Of a stretch of DNA of 12,596 bases, positions 1-7,028 are shown piece by piece; the first letter of the stretch is position 1; each line of letters opens with the position of its first letter. The stretch covers positions 1 through 12,596 of the forward strand of contig JABMOP010000295.1 in the NCBI GenBank assembly GCA_013204125.1. Direction: 5' to 3'. The DNA is from Rhodospirillales bacterium. GTDB lineage: Bacteria > Pseudomonadota > Alphaproteobacteria > Rhodospirillales > UBA2165. The notes below the pieces were generated by a model. It searched no databases, was not told the DNA's origin, and saw only the letters and a list, made by a program, of their open reading frames with translations. The translations under genes were made by a program, and so were the position numbers.

Positions 1-464
1 ACCATGTCACGCATCGCCGCGGTGGGCGTGATAATATGATCGGCATTATTGGCTGATATAAGCATCAGCTTGCGCCTGAAATAACGATTAAAGGCAAACA
101 GAGCGCCTTGGGTTGCCGTCATATTTGCCAGATAAAATGGATCAAACAGGCCACCTTCACGCAACAGAAGTATTTGTTTAACCGGGCTTTTCAAAAGGCC
201 GAAATTCGCCGAAGAAAATAGGATATCCGGATTGTGGCGCCGAACAATACGGCGCCAAGCGGTTTGTTCCCACAAAAAGCGTCTGACGGGCGAGAAGTCG
301 GCGATATCAATCCTGCTAACGGATTTCCGGTCTGGGGTATCAAAATCGCTGGGAACGGAAACGACCACATCGACGCCCCGCTTTTCCAACGCGCTCAGCA
401 GGTTCTTGGTATAGGTAACGATGCCTCCCTTGCGGGCGGACAGAGCATTGACCAACACTTTCAT
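1..464 (-). CDS. Glycosyltransferase family 4, N-terminal part (runs off left edge)
   Basis: Open reading frame of about 154 codons from an ATG at 464-462 to the window edge with no stop, so the gene is partial at its C-terminus. It begins MKVLVNALSARKGGIVTYTK, a Rossmann-type first strand followed by the glycine-containing loop usual at the start of GT-B glycosyltransferases of family GT4. Further on it has an LWEQ segment (about residues 64-67), an ILFSSANFGLL stretch (about 81-91) and QILLLRE (about 97-103). The same arrangement occurs in the first gene of this operon (2616-3797: GGGVTY, LWEQ, VSPANYG, IIMLRNS), so the two look like paralogues. The catalytic C-terminal half with the E-x7-E motif is outside the window. 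The start overlaps the stop of the upstream gene by ATGA and no Shine-Dalgarno sequence is obvious, so translation is probably coupled. It likely adds a sugar to a lipid-linked oligosaccharide in the cytoplasm; donor and acceptor are unknown. Confidence 0.88.
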   Translation of the reverse strand, partial: MKVLVNALSARKGGIVTYTKNLLSALEKRGVDVVVSVPSDFDTPDRKSVSRIDIADFSPVRRFLWEQTAWRRIVRRHNPDILFSSANFGLLKSPVKQILLLREGGLFDPFYLANMTATQGALFAFNRYFRRKLMLISANNADHIITPTAAMRDM

Positions 465-1516
465 AAGACACGAATTTTCATTGCTGTTTCAATAATTTGA
501 TCGAGCCTGTCATGATGGCTGTGCCCGTCCTCGAGCACGCGTTTTCGGCCGTGTTCGGCGACACGGCGCCGCTTCTCATCCGCAGATAGCCAAATTTGGC
601 ATTGCTCCAACAATTCTCGATCATCGGCAAAGAATACAGCGTCTTCACCTTCCTGAAAAAGCCCGCATATTTCCGGATTTCGTTCGTGCAGCATAAAACC
701 GCCCATCGCAGGCAGCTCCATTGACCGGCAAGTTTGCAGGTCCCGGTTTTCTTTCCGCAAAAAGCAGAGGTTAATTTTGGTCGAGCACACGGCCTTTGCG
801 TACTCATCTCCATAGACGGGGCGGCCCATAATTTCCGGGCCATCCCCCCTTGAACCAAATCGATTCCATCCGTTTCCCCAAACGCGGACCCTAATTCCAT
901 TCCGGGCAAGGTACATCAGACTTTCGGCGCGCTGACGTTCGAACGTGCCGACAAAGCCGACATCGGCGCCATAAACCACTGCGTCTTCTTCAGAAACCTG
1001 GACCGGCCGGTGGAGGCTTGGATCGTAGCTGTTATTTACGAACAAAATATTGCGAACGCCCTTCAAAGGCATTTCACTTGCCTCGGCGTTCATGGATTTA
1101 GTCGTAACCCAAAGATCGAACAGCGCAAGGGCGCGTTCGGTCCAACGCGAAATCTGGCGGAGATTCATCATGTCGTCTTCAGAATACCAGACCAAGCGCG
1201 TTGAAGGGTGGCTGGATTTGATGGCCTCAAGGGTTGACGGTCTGATGGTCACGCCGCGTTCCAACCATAGAATGTCATATTTATTTTCATCCATATGTTT
1301 CAATATGGAAGCATTGGCGCCCACCGCATCGTCTGGCAGGCGCATCCGATATCGAATGCGATCCATCATAGTCGGTGGATCTTCGTAGCTCGCGCCGGGT
1401 CGATTGGTGGGAATAACGCTTACCTGGTGACTAAGTTGATTCAACGCCTGAATGCGTTGCAAGGTGCGTGATCCAGGCACAGTCATTCCGACAAATAGAA
1501 TATGCAACTCGCTCAT
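461..1516 (-). CDS. CgeB-like glycosyltransferase (Glyco_trans_1_2 type)
   Basis: A 351-residue protein, third in the coupled minus-strand operon. The C-terminal half carries the pattern of the CgeB / Glyco_trans_1_2 group of GT-B enzymes: DVGFVGTFERQRAESL (about 185-200), then INLCFLRKENRDLQTCRS (about 248-265), then a MELPAMGGFMLHER stretch (266-279) and an acidic, helix-rich tail typical of these proteins. The N-terminal half starts with a beta strand, LHILFVG (4-10), and includes DILWLERG (81-88) and LVWYSEDDM (108-116), consistent with the acceptor-binding Rossmann domain. No signal peptide or membrane segment is visible, so it should act in the cytoplasm or at the inner face of the membrane. 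It starts in an ATGA overlap with the upstream gene and ends in an ATGA overlap with the next. Family assignment is good; sugar specificity cannot be read from the sequence. Confidence 0.88.
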   Translation of the reverse strand: MSELHILFVGMTVPGSRTLQRIQALNQLSHQVSVIPTNRPGASYEDPPTMMDRIRYRMRLPDDAVGANASILKHMDENKYDILWLERGVTIRPSTLEAIKSSHPSTRLVWYSEDDMMNLRQISRWTERALALFDLWVTTKSMNAEASEMPLKGVRNILFVNNSYDPSLHRPVQVSEEDAVVYGADVGFVGTFERQRAESLMYLARNGIRVRVWGNGWNRFGSRGDGPEIMGRPVYGDEYAKAVCSTKINLCFLRKENRDLQTCRSMELPAMGGFMLHERNPEICGLFQEGEDAVFFADDRELLEQCQIWLSADEKRRRVAEHGRKRVLEDGHSHHDRLDQIIETAMKIRVL

Positions 1517-2619
1517 AGGGGACGATCCAATGCCGCCTTTAAGCCAGCAATATCAGATGAAAAATCCCATTCACTGATTTTTGCTTTTGCCGCGCGCCCC
1601 AATTCGTCAGATTTTTCGAGGCACGCGGCCAAGGCACTTGCCAATCCGGCCACATCGCCGACCGGCAATTGAACACCAGTTTTTGGTGTAACGAGATCAA
1701 ACCCGGCACCAACCTGATCCGATACGATCACCCCTGTGCCTGAGGCCATGGCTTCATTGACGGCTAAACCCCACGGTTCACGCTCCGCCATCAGAACAAA
1801 TAAATCTGCGTCCGCGTAAAATCCGGGAAGCTCGCTTTGATTTTTGAAGCCGGTAAATTTGACGTTCTCGGGCGCACTGGTTTCGAGTGCGCCGCGCATT
1901 TCGCCATCGCCGGTAAATACAAGTATCGGCGCTGGGCCGACCGGCCAGCTTGCGCGCCGCCACGCCTCCAACAAAATTTCGGGATGTTTGCGGCCAATCA
2001 ATTTGCCGGCAAATAATATCATTTTCTGATTTTCTTCCATGCCTAATTGGGCGCGGACGTTTGATACCGCGTCCCCAGTGGCACGAGACGCAAAGTAGTC
2101 GTTATCCACCGCGTAAGGCATAGAAAATAGCCGGTCTTCGGATATGCCGTTGGCCAAATAATATTCTCTATTTTTTGTTCCTACGGTCAGAAACGATTGG
2201 CACTTACTGAATATATGTTTGAGATAGAGGCGTTTTACCCAAGCCCTTGGCGGCGGCCCATCAGGCATGGCGCCGAACCAGTTTTCGCCCCTCATCAGAA
2301 CCGGCCTACCGGCAGAAAAAGCTTTTGAAATCGCGCGGCGCATGGTTCTTGTTTGCCACCCATGCACCCACAAAGCGTCCGCCGCCTCGAGCATCTGAGC
2401 GAAATCAACTTCATTTAACAAATGGCTATGATAGCCTTGCCGAAGCGGCACATCCCATTCGACGTCGGCGCCAAACCCCCGGTCAAAATAACGGTTTTCT
2501 GAGAAATCACTTTCAAATAGGACGGTCAGGTCAATTTCTGGATCAGATCCAAGCAGGCGGAGCAACGGCGCTTGGTATTGAATTGGATGACTTACCAGGT
2601 AAATCAAATTCAATGTCAT
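1513..2619 (-). CDS. Glycosyltransferase family 4
   Basis: A 368-residue GT-B enzyme of family GT4, complete. The N-terminus, LIYLVSHPIQYQAPLLRLL (5-23), is a common opening of one subgroup of these enzymes. The C-terminal nucleotide-sugar domain has ILFAGKLIGRKHPEILLEAW (201-220), VFTGDGE (234-240), VKFTGF (253-258) and the E-x7-E signature in EPWGLAVNE (E281 and E289), followed by AMASGTGVIVSD (290-301). These are the usual donor-binding elements of retaining GT4 enzymes. No transmembrane helix is seen. Second gene of the minus-strand operon: its ATG at 2619 overlaps the upstream TGA (ATGA), and its own TGA overlaps the start of the CgeB-like gene. It probably extends a lipid-linked oligosaccharide; donor and linkage are not predictable here. 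Confidence 0.92.
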   Translation of the reverse strand: MTLNLIYLVSHPIQYQAPLLRLLGSDPEIDLTVLFESDFSENRYFDRGFGADVEWDVPLRQGYHSHLLNEVDFAQMLEAADALWVHGWQTRTMRRAISKAFSAGRPVLMRGENWFGAMPDGPPPRAWVKRLYLKHIFSKCQSFLTVGTKNREYYLANGISEDRLFSMPYAVDNDYFASRATGDAVSNVRAQLGMEENQKMILFAGKLIGRKHPEILLEAWRRASWPVGPAPILVFTGDGEMRGALETSAPENVKFTGFKNQSELPGFYADADLFVLMAEREPWGLAVNEAMASGTGVIVSDQVGAGFDLVTPKTGVQLPVGDVAGLASALAACLEKSDELGRAAKAKISEWDFSSDIAGLKAALDRPL

Positions 2620-3797
2620 GGCGCAGTCTCAATCGGCCCGCTTTCCACCCGTTTCATGGAAATAGCTTTGTAACGATCCGGTACCACCGATTTGATGACT
2701 TTCGCCGTCTGGGTTGCCGTCGTGTGCCAGGAAAAATCGCGTGCCCGCAGGAGCCCGCGTTCCGACAAATTGTCTCGAAGAGGTTTCTCCCTCAGCAATC
2801 GCCCGATTTTCTCAGCCATATCCCGAGGATCCAGCGGATCAAAATAAACCGCGGCATCGCCGAGAATTTCGGGCATGGCGGCGGTGTTTGAACTTGCGAT
2901 CGGTGCCCCGCATGCCATCGCTTCAACCAGCGGATTGCCGAAGGTTTCCACCGTCGACGGAAAAACGAAAATTTTGCAATTTTGATAAAGGCGAACGAGT
3001 TCTTCGCTGCTTGCCTCACCCAGAAATTCAACCGTTTCGCCCAAATTCCCTTCCTGTATCGCGGCTTGCAGCTCCTTGAGATACCCCTGATCGATGGCTT
3101 TACCTGCCAATTTGAGCACAATTCCAGGATATTCCTGCCGGATTTCTACAAGCGCATTGATAAGCGTGTGTAGATTTTTCTGAACGTAGATATCTGAAAC
3201 CGCCAGCAAATATTCCCCGTTCCTCTCGACCATGGGCGGCCCATAAGTGCTTTGAACTCCATGATATATCACCGCAACTTTATTCTGCAGCCGGCGGCCA
3301 ATGCCGAATGTCAGCGCCTTGCGCGCATAGTTAGATACAGCGATGGCGCGCCGGCACGTTAACAACGATAGAGCGGTCATAATCGTGAGCCCGGCCCAAT
3401 ATAGGCGCTTCACCAGCCGGGTTTCGCGCCCTGCCACCGCAAGAGAATTTCGCAGCATGATAATGCGCGCGGGCGCAATAAGAGGGCCATAATTGGCCGG
3501 CGAAACGGTTACATCGACCGACATTACCTTTGCTAATATAGGAAGGGCAAATTGCTCCCACAGTAAATTAAGGAAAAAGCCGCTAGGGAAATTCAACAGA
3601 TGCATTCTGATCCGTTCATCGAGAATTCCGAACAGGTCAAATTGATCGCGATGAATGAATAGATGCAGCTCTAACTCCGGATCGTCTGCCAAAATCGGCA
3701 ATATGTTTATCAAGTAGGTAACGCCGCCGCCGCTTTTTGCATGGATTCCATTAATCAAAATCCGCAGCCTATCGCTTCTCAAAAAATTTGGATCCAT
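2616..3797 (-). CDS. Glycosyltransferase family 4, first gene of the minus-strand operon
   Basis: GT4-type GT-B enzyme of 393 residues when started at the ATG at 3797. It has RILINGIHAKSGGGVTYLI (12-30) with the glycine loop of the acceptor domain, LLWEQ (78-82), AIAVSNYARK (151-160), the hinge YLLAVSDIYVQKNLHTLI (196-213), VEFLGEAS (256-263) and the donor-binding signature FPSTVETFGNPLVEAMACG (279-297, E284 and E292). The frame stays open to a TTG at 3824, which would add nine residues (start MPVIKQVYW). I prefer the ATG because an AGGTG lies about 8 bases before it, the residue order matches relatives that begin just before the first beta strand, and the TTG has only a poorly spaced GGGG. 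The gene leads a four-gene operon and its 3' end overlaps the next start. It resembles the partial gene at 1-464. Confidence 0.92.
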   Translation of the reverse strand: MDPNFLRSDRLRILINGIHAKSGGGVTYLINILPILADDPELELHLFIHRDQFDLFGILDERIRMHLLNFPSGFFLNLLWEQFALPILAKVMSVDVTVSPANYGPLIAPARIIMLRNSLAVAGRETRLVKRLYWAGLTIMTALSLLTCRRAIAVSNYARKALTFGIGRRLQNKVAVIYHGVQSTYGPPMVERNGEYLLAVSDIYVQKNLHTLINALVEIRQEYPGIVLKLAGKAIDQGYLKELQAAIQEGNLGETVEFLGEASSEELVRLYQNCKIFVFPSTVETFGNPLVEAMACGAPIASSNTAAMPEILGDAAVYFDPLDPRDMAEKIGRLLREKPLRDNLSERGLLRARDFSWHTTATQTAKVIKSVVPDRYKAISMKRVESGPIETAP

Positions 3798-3950
3798 CCA
3801 ATACACCTGTTTGATAACCGGCAAGCCCCAATCAATTGCGATTACCGGTCAAATATTTAGCCAAAAATTACAGTGCCAAGGGCAAATTTGCTGTACATAA
3901 ATCAATGAACACATACCATGCATGCGCCTGATTTATAAACCCCCGAAGCC
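3798..3950. promoter_or_regulatory. Divergent intergenic region, probable promoters for both arms
   Basis: About 150 bases separate the start of the minus-strand glycosyltransferase operon from the start of the plus-strand GT9 gene. Both arms must be transcribed from here unless they read from further away. The stretch is AT-rich compared with the genes. It contains a perfect 10-base palindrome, GCAAATTTGC, at 3882-3891, followed by TGTACA at 3892-3897, and CATGCATG further right. I looked for sigma-70 hexamers on both strands and found only weak candidates, for example TTGGCA on the minus strand (3879-3874) without a well-spaced -10. The location supports a promoter role; no exact promoter can be named. 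Confidence 0.35.
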
Positions 3951-5063
3951 ATGAACAAAGAACCTGACAATAACGCTGAGCGCGCCCATACCGCGGATAG
4001 TCCGATCGCCCGCCGGATATTGATATTCCGGCGCGGGAGTATCGGGGACGCTGTGATTAGCATTCCTGCACTCAATTGGATAAGGAACCAATTTAAAAAC
4101 TCAGAAATTTTCTGCCTGACTAATTCACCGATTATGGAACGGGCGCGCGGTATCGAAGACGTATTACGCGGCTCGGACCTGATTGACGCGTTTATAGCCA
4201 TGCCGCCCGGCGGTGGAGGAATAGCCAAACTGGCCGCCCTTAAATCCCAAATCCGCCAATTGAAATTCGATCTTCTTATCTATCTCTCCGAACCACCATC
4301 CAAATTTGCCATGCTCAGAGACTATATTTTTTATAAAACTTGCGGTATCCACGATTTTTGGAGTTTTCCATTCCGCAGCGATCAAACAACCTACCGGACC
4401 AAAAATTCTGAAATTTGGGAAAGCGAAACCGAGCGCTTATTGCGCATTGTATCAGGGACCAGCGAGCTTAAGCCCGATTGGTCGTTCTCGTTTAAGGCCA
4501 TTGAGCAGGAACAGGCAAGACCCCATATCGACGCCCTGACCGCATCCGCCACCGGTTATATTGCATTCAGCCTCGGCGCCAAACTACCAGATAAAGATTG
4601 GGGGGACCGTAATTGGCAACGGGTCCTCTCAATAATAACTGAAAAACATCCGGAATTAGGGCTCATGGCGATCGGATCAGGCGACGAGTTCGAGCGCACC
4701 GAGCGGCTCATCAGCGGGTGGGGCGGGCCAAGAGCCAATCTTTGCGGCAAGACCGAACCCCGCATCAGCGCCCTCGCTATGAAGGGCGCGCGGTTTTATT
4801 TGGGCCACGATTCCGGCCCGATGCATTTGGCTGCTTTGGTTGGTGTGCCATGTACCGCGGTTTTCAGCGCCCGCGCCAAGCCCGGTGTCTGGTATCCACG
4901 CGGCGAACAAAACCATATTTTTTACCCAATGAGTTATGCCAATTCCGTATCGGCCAAGGCCGGATTTAGAACAGCGGGTCAATCAATTCAGGAAATCAGC
5001 GCCGGCAGAGTGGCCGAAACCTGCCTGCAAATGCTGGCCCCGAATGGAGAACAAAATTCATAA
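3951..5063 (+). CDS. Glycosyltransferase family 9 (heptosyltransferase-type)
   Basis: A 370-residue GT9 protein, the ADP-heptose:LPS heptosyltransferase family. The N-terminal domain opens with RRILIFRRGSIGDAVISIPA (21-40), the family's strand-loop-helix with a conserved G-D pair. The C-terminal domain carries YIAFSLGAKLPDKDWGDRNW (203-222) and the donor-site motif LGHDSGPMHLAALVGVP (284-300), including D287, S288, G289, P290 and H292. It ends with the usual tail region, VFSARAKPGVWYPRG (304-318). About 20 polar residues precede the domain; no membrane segment is seen. GT9 enzymes transfer heptose or related sugars in LPS core, but in polysaccharide loci they often use other donors, so a WaaC/WaaF name is not justified. 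The Shine-Dalgarno is weak (GAAG close to the ATG). It heads the plus-strand arm. Confidence 0.9.
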   Translation: MNKEPDNNAERAHTADSPIARRILIFRRGSIGDAVISIPALNWIRNQFKNSEIFCLTNSPIMERARGIEDVLRGSDLIDAFIAMPPGGGGIAKLAALKSQIRQLKFDLLIYLSEPPSKFAMLRDYIFYKTCGIHDFWSFPFRSDQTTYRTKNSEIWESETERLLRIVSGTSELKPDWSFSFKAIEQEQARPHIDALTASATGYIAFSLGAKLPDKDWGDRNWQRVLSIITEKHPELGLMAIGSGDEFERTERLISGWGGPRANLCGKTEPRISALAMKGARFYLGHDSGPMHLAALVGVPCTAVFSARAKPGVWYPRGEQNHIFYPMSYANSVSAKAGFRTAGQSIQEISAGRVAETCLQMLAPNGEQNS

Positions 5064-5072
5064 ACCTAACGC

Positions 5073-5100
5073 ACAGTTGCCCGCACCGGGCTAAAACTGT
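5073..5100 (+). promoter_or_regulatory. Strong RNA hairpin between GT9 and AsnB-1 genes
   Basis: An inverted repeat fills most of the 51-base gap. The outer arms are ACAGTT (5073-5078) and AACTGT (5095-5100); the inner arms are GCCCG (5079-5083) and CGGGC (5087-5091), with loop CAC and a TAA bulge at 5092-5094. That gives 11 base pairs, five of them a G+C-only run at the tip. It is followed by TATC, not a run of T, so it is not a standard intrinsic terminator. It ends 14 bases before the AsnB-1 start codon, where no Shine-Dalgarno sequence is visible. It could be an attenuator, an mRNA-stability element for the upstream message, or a structure that affects initiation; the sequence alone does not decide. 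Confidence 0.5.
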
Positions 5101-5114
5101 TATCAGCAACGATC

Positions 5115-7028
5115 ATGTGTGGCATTGCAGGACTTATCGGCCTCGCCCCGGTCAACGAGCAGGCAGTAGCGGAAATGGCGCAGCTTATGGCTCACCGGGG
5201 ACCGGATGATTTCGGACTATGGACCTCGGGCAACGGCCGAGCCGTGTTCGGGCATCGCCGGCTGAGCGTTATCGACCCGACACCAGCTGGACATCAGCCG
5301 ATGGTGCGCGGCTCAAATGTGATTACCTTTAACGGCGAGATATACAACTACGTCGAACTTGCCGAGCGCCTGACCCAGGAAGGCATCCAGTTCAATTCAA
5401 CCTCGGATACTGAAGTTCTTTTGGCCGCCTACGCAACCTGGGGCGAGGATTGTGTCAAAGAATTGAACGGCATGTTCGCCTTTGCCATCCATGACGCGGG
5501 TCGGCAAATCGTGTTCTGTGCGCGTGACCGGTACGGCGAAAAACCATTTCTATTCCACAGTGCGCCCGATCATTTCGCCTTTGCATCGGAATATAAAGCG
5601 CTTCTCTCGCTGCAAACGGTCGGTGCTGAATATGACCAAGTTCGGTTGCTGCGCTTTCTCCATCGTCCATCACAAGGGCTGGACGGCGACGAGCAAACGG
5701 TATTTTCCGATATTCGCCAGCTATTACCGGCCCATTCTCTGACCATAGATCTGAACAATCTGAGGTGGAAGACAAAACGATATTGGGATGTGTCACCGAC
5801 GCCGGAACTGGCGCGCTTAAGTGAAGAAGACGCCCAGCGTGAATTTGGGGATTTGTTGCGGGACAGCGTTCGCATCCGCATGAGAAGCGATGTTGGCCAA
5901 GGATCGTGCCTGTCGGGCGGGCTGGATTCAACGGCCATTGTCGTCCTTGCACGGGAATTGCTTGGCCCCGGCGCATCCTACGACACCTTCACCGGCACAT
6001 TTCCCGGCACCGATGCCGACGAAGAAAAATGGGCGCGCATTGCCTCCGAGGCATTATCGACCAATGCCCATTACGTCTCGCCCGGGCCGCATGAATTTCT
6101 CGAAGAATTGCCCGATTTTATCTGGCACAACGAATTGCCGGTCGGCAGCGCCAGCCAATATGCGCAATGGTGCGTTTTTCGGCGCGCAAAAGAAGCCGGC
6201 GTTACCGTGCTTTTGGATGGCCAAGGCGCAGATGAACTCCTCGGCGGCTATGAACAATATTTCGAAAAATATCTTTTGAGCTTCCCCGCCAATGCAGATG
6301 GGATCGATATCGCCGACGAGAGAAATAAAATTTTGCACCGTTATCCCTTGGCTCTCCCGACCAATTTGCAAAATTTAAAGCGGTCCCTGCCAAGGCCGCT
6401 CAGCCGCTTAGCCGGGACGGTCTTGAATAGAGGCAGCGATTTCTCGTTCGGTTTGTCGGCGGATTTTGCGCGCAAGATGCATGCTTCGCTGCCACCCCCG
6501 CCCGAAGGCGCCGCCGGCTTCAATCCTTTGGCCGCCACGCTCTATGAAGAATCGCTGCACACGCTTTTACCTGTATTGCTGCGTTACGGAGACCGCAATT
6601 CAATGGCCCATTCCAGGGAAGTGCGTCTGCCCTTTTGCGACCACAGGCTGGCGGAATTTGTTCTTTCGCTTCGCCCGGAATTGCTTATGGGCGGTGCGCA
6701 AACCAAGCGCCTTTTACGCGGCGCACTGAAAAATTCGCTGCCGCCGGCCATTCGCGAACGCTGGAACAAGCAAGGATTCCTCCCGCCGCATGCGGAATGG
6801 TTCCGTGATCGCTTATCGGGCCCCGTCCAAGATATAATTTTTAGCAGCGAATTCGCCGCCTCACCGATGTGGAATACACGCTGGTGGAAATCAGCTCTTC
6901 GCCGGTTCGAAGGCGGCGAGGCCCATTTGGCAACAGTTTTATGGCGCCCATTCATCGAAGATTCGTGGCGCAAATATTTTGTCGAACGCGCCAAATCCGC
7001 ACCCAAACATGCCGTGTTTTCAGCCTAA
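5115..7028 (+). CDS. asnB: Asparagine-synthase-type glutamine amidotransferase (AsnB-1)
   Basis: A 637-residue class II glutamine amidotransferase fused to an ATP-pyrophosphatase synthetase domain, the full AsnB layout. The start is fixed by MCGIAG: Cys2 becomes the N-terminal nucleophile that releases ammonia from glutamine. Glutaminase-site residues are visible at HRGPD (27-31), R48-R49, FNGEIYN (72-78) and D98. The synthetase domain has the ATP-binding loop SGGLDS (267-272), DGQGADELLGGY (about 368-379) and DRNSMAHSREVRLPF (493-507). Known chemistry is ATP-dependent amidation of a carboxylate through an acyl-AMP; the classic product is asparagine. Lying between glycosyltransferase genes, it may instead amidate a sugar acid, as reported for AsnB homologues such as WbtH of Francisella; that is inference. 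It follows GT9 after a hairpin-containing gap and its TAA overlaps the next ATG by one base. It belongs to a different subgroup from the second copy at 9575-11578. Confidence 0.92.
   Translation: MCGIAGLIGLAPVNEQAVAEMAQLMAHRGPDDFGLWTSGNGRAVFGHRRLSVIDPTPAGHQPMVRGSNVITFNGEIYNYVELAERLTQEGIQFNSTSDTEVLLAAYATWGEDCVKELNGMFAFAIHDAGRQIVFCARDRYGEKPFLFHSAPDHFAFASEYKALLSLQTVGAEYDQVRLLRFLHRPSQGLDGDEQTVFSDIRQLLPAHSLTIDLNNLRWKTKRYWDVSPTPELARLSEEDAQREFGDLLRDSVRIRMRSDVGQGSCLSGGLDSTAIVVLARELLGPGASYDTFTGTFPGTDADEEKWARIASEALSTNAHYVSPGPHEFLEELPDFIWHNELPVGSASQYAQWCVFRRAKEAGVTVLLDGQGADELLGGYEQYFEKYLLSFPANADGIDIADERNKILHRYPLALPTNLQNLKRSLPRPLSRLAGTVLNRGSDFSFGLSADFARKMHASLPPPPEGAAGFNPLAATLYEESLHTLLPVLLRYGDRNSMAHSREVRLPFCDHRLAEFVLSLRPELLMGGAQTKRLLRGALKNSLPPAIRERWNKQGFLPPHAEWFRDRLSGPVQDIIFSSEFAASPMWNTRWWKSALRRFEGGEAHLATVLWRPFIEDSWRKYFVERAKSAPKHAVFSA

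Noticed and set aside
2247..2891. Plus-strand open frame of 214 codons across the junction of two glycosyltransferase genes
   Set aside because: It is antisense to two well-supported GT4 genes and their ATGA overlap. Its product is rich in R, P, H and Q, has no recognisable motif and has no ribosome site. It is a shadow frame.
3798..3824. Nine-codon extension of the first GT4 gene from a TTG
   Set aside because: The ATG at 3797 has a better-placed AGGTG, and the extra residues precede the normal start of the fold. The TTG is not excluded.
5455..5976. Minus-strand open frame of 173 codons inside AsnB-1
   Set aside because: It is antisense to the glutaminase and ATP-loop region of a strong AsnB gene, with arginine-rich composition and no motifs. 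Explained by coding bias on the other strand.
6584..7006. Minus-strand open frame of 140 codons inside the AsnB-1 3' end
   Set aside because: Same reasoning: antisense to conserved synthetase motifs, with low-complexity basic product.
6869..7027. Upstream extension of the GT4-like gene, 53 extra codons
   Set aside because: It lies fully within AsnB-1, the added residues are unlike any glycosyltransferase N-terminus, and the ATG at 7028 begins exactly at the expected first beta strand.
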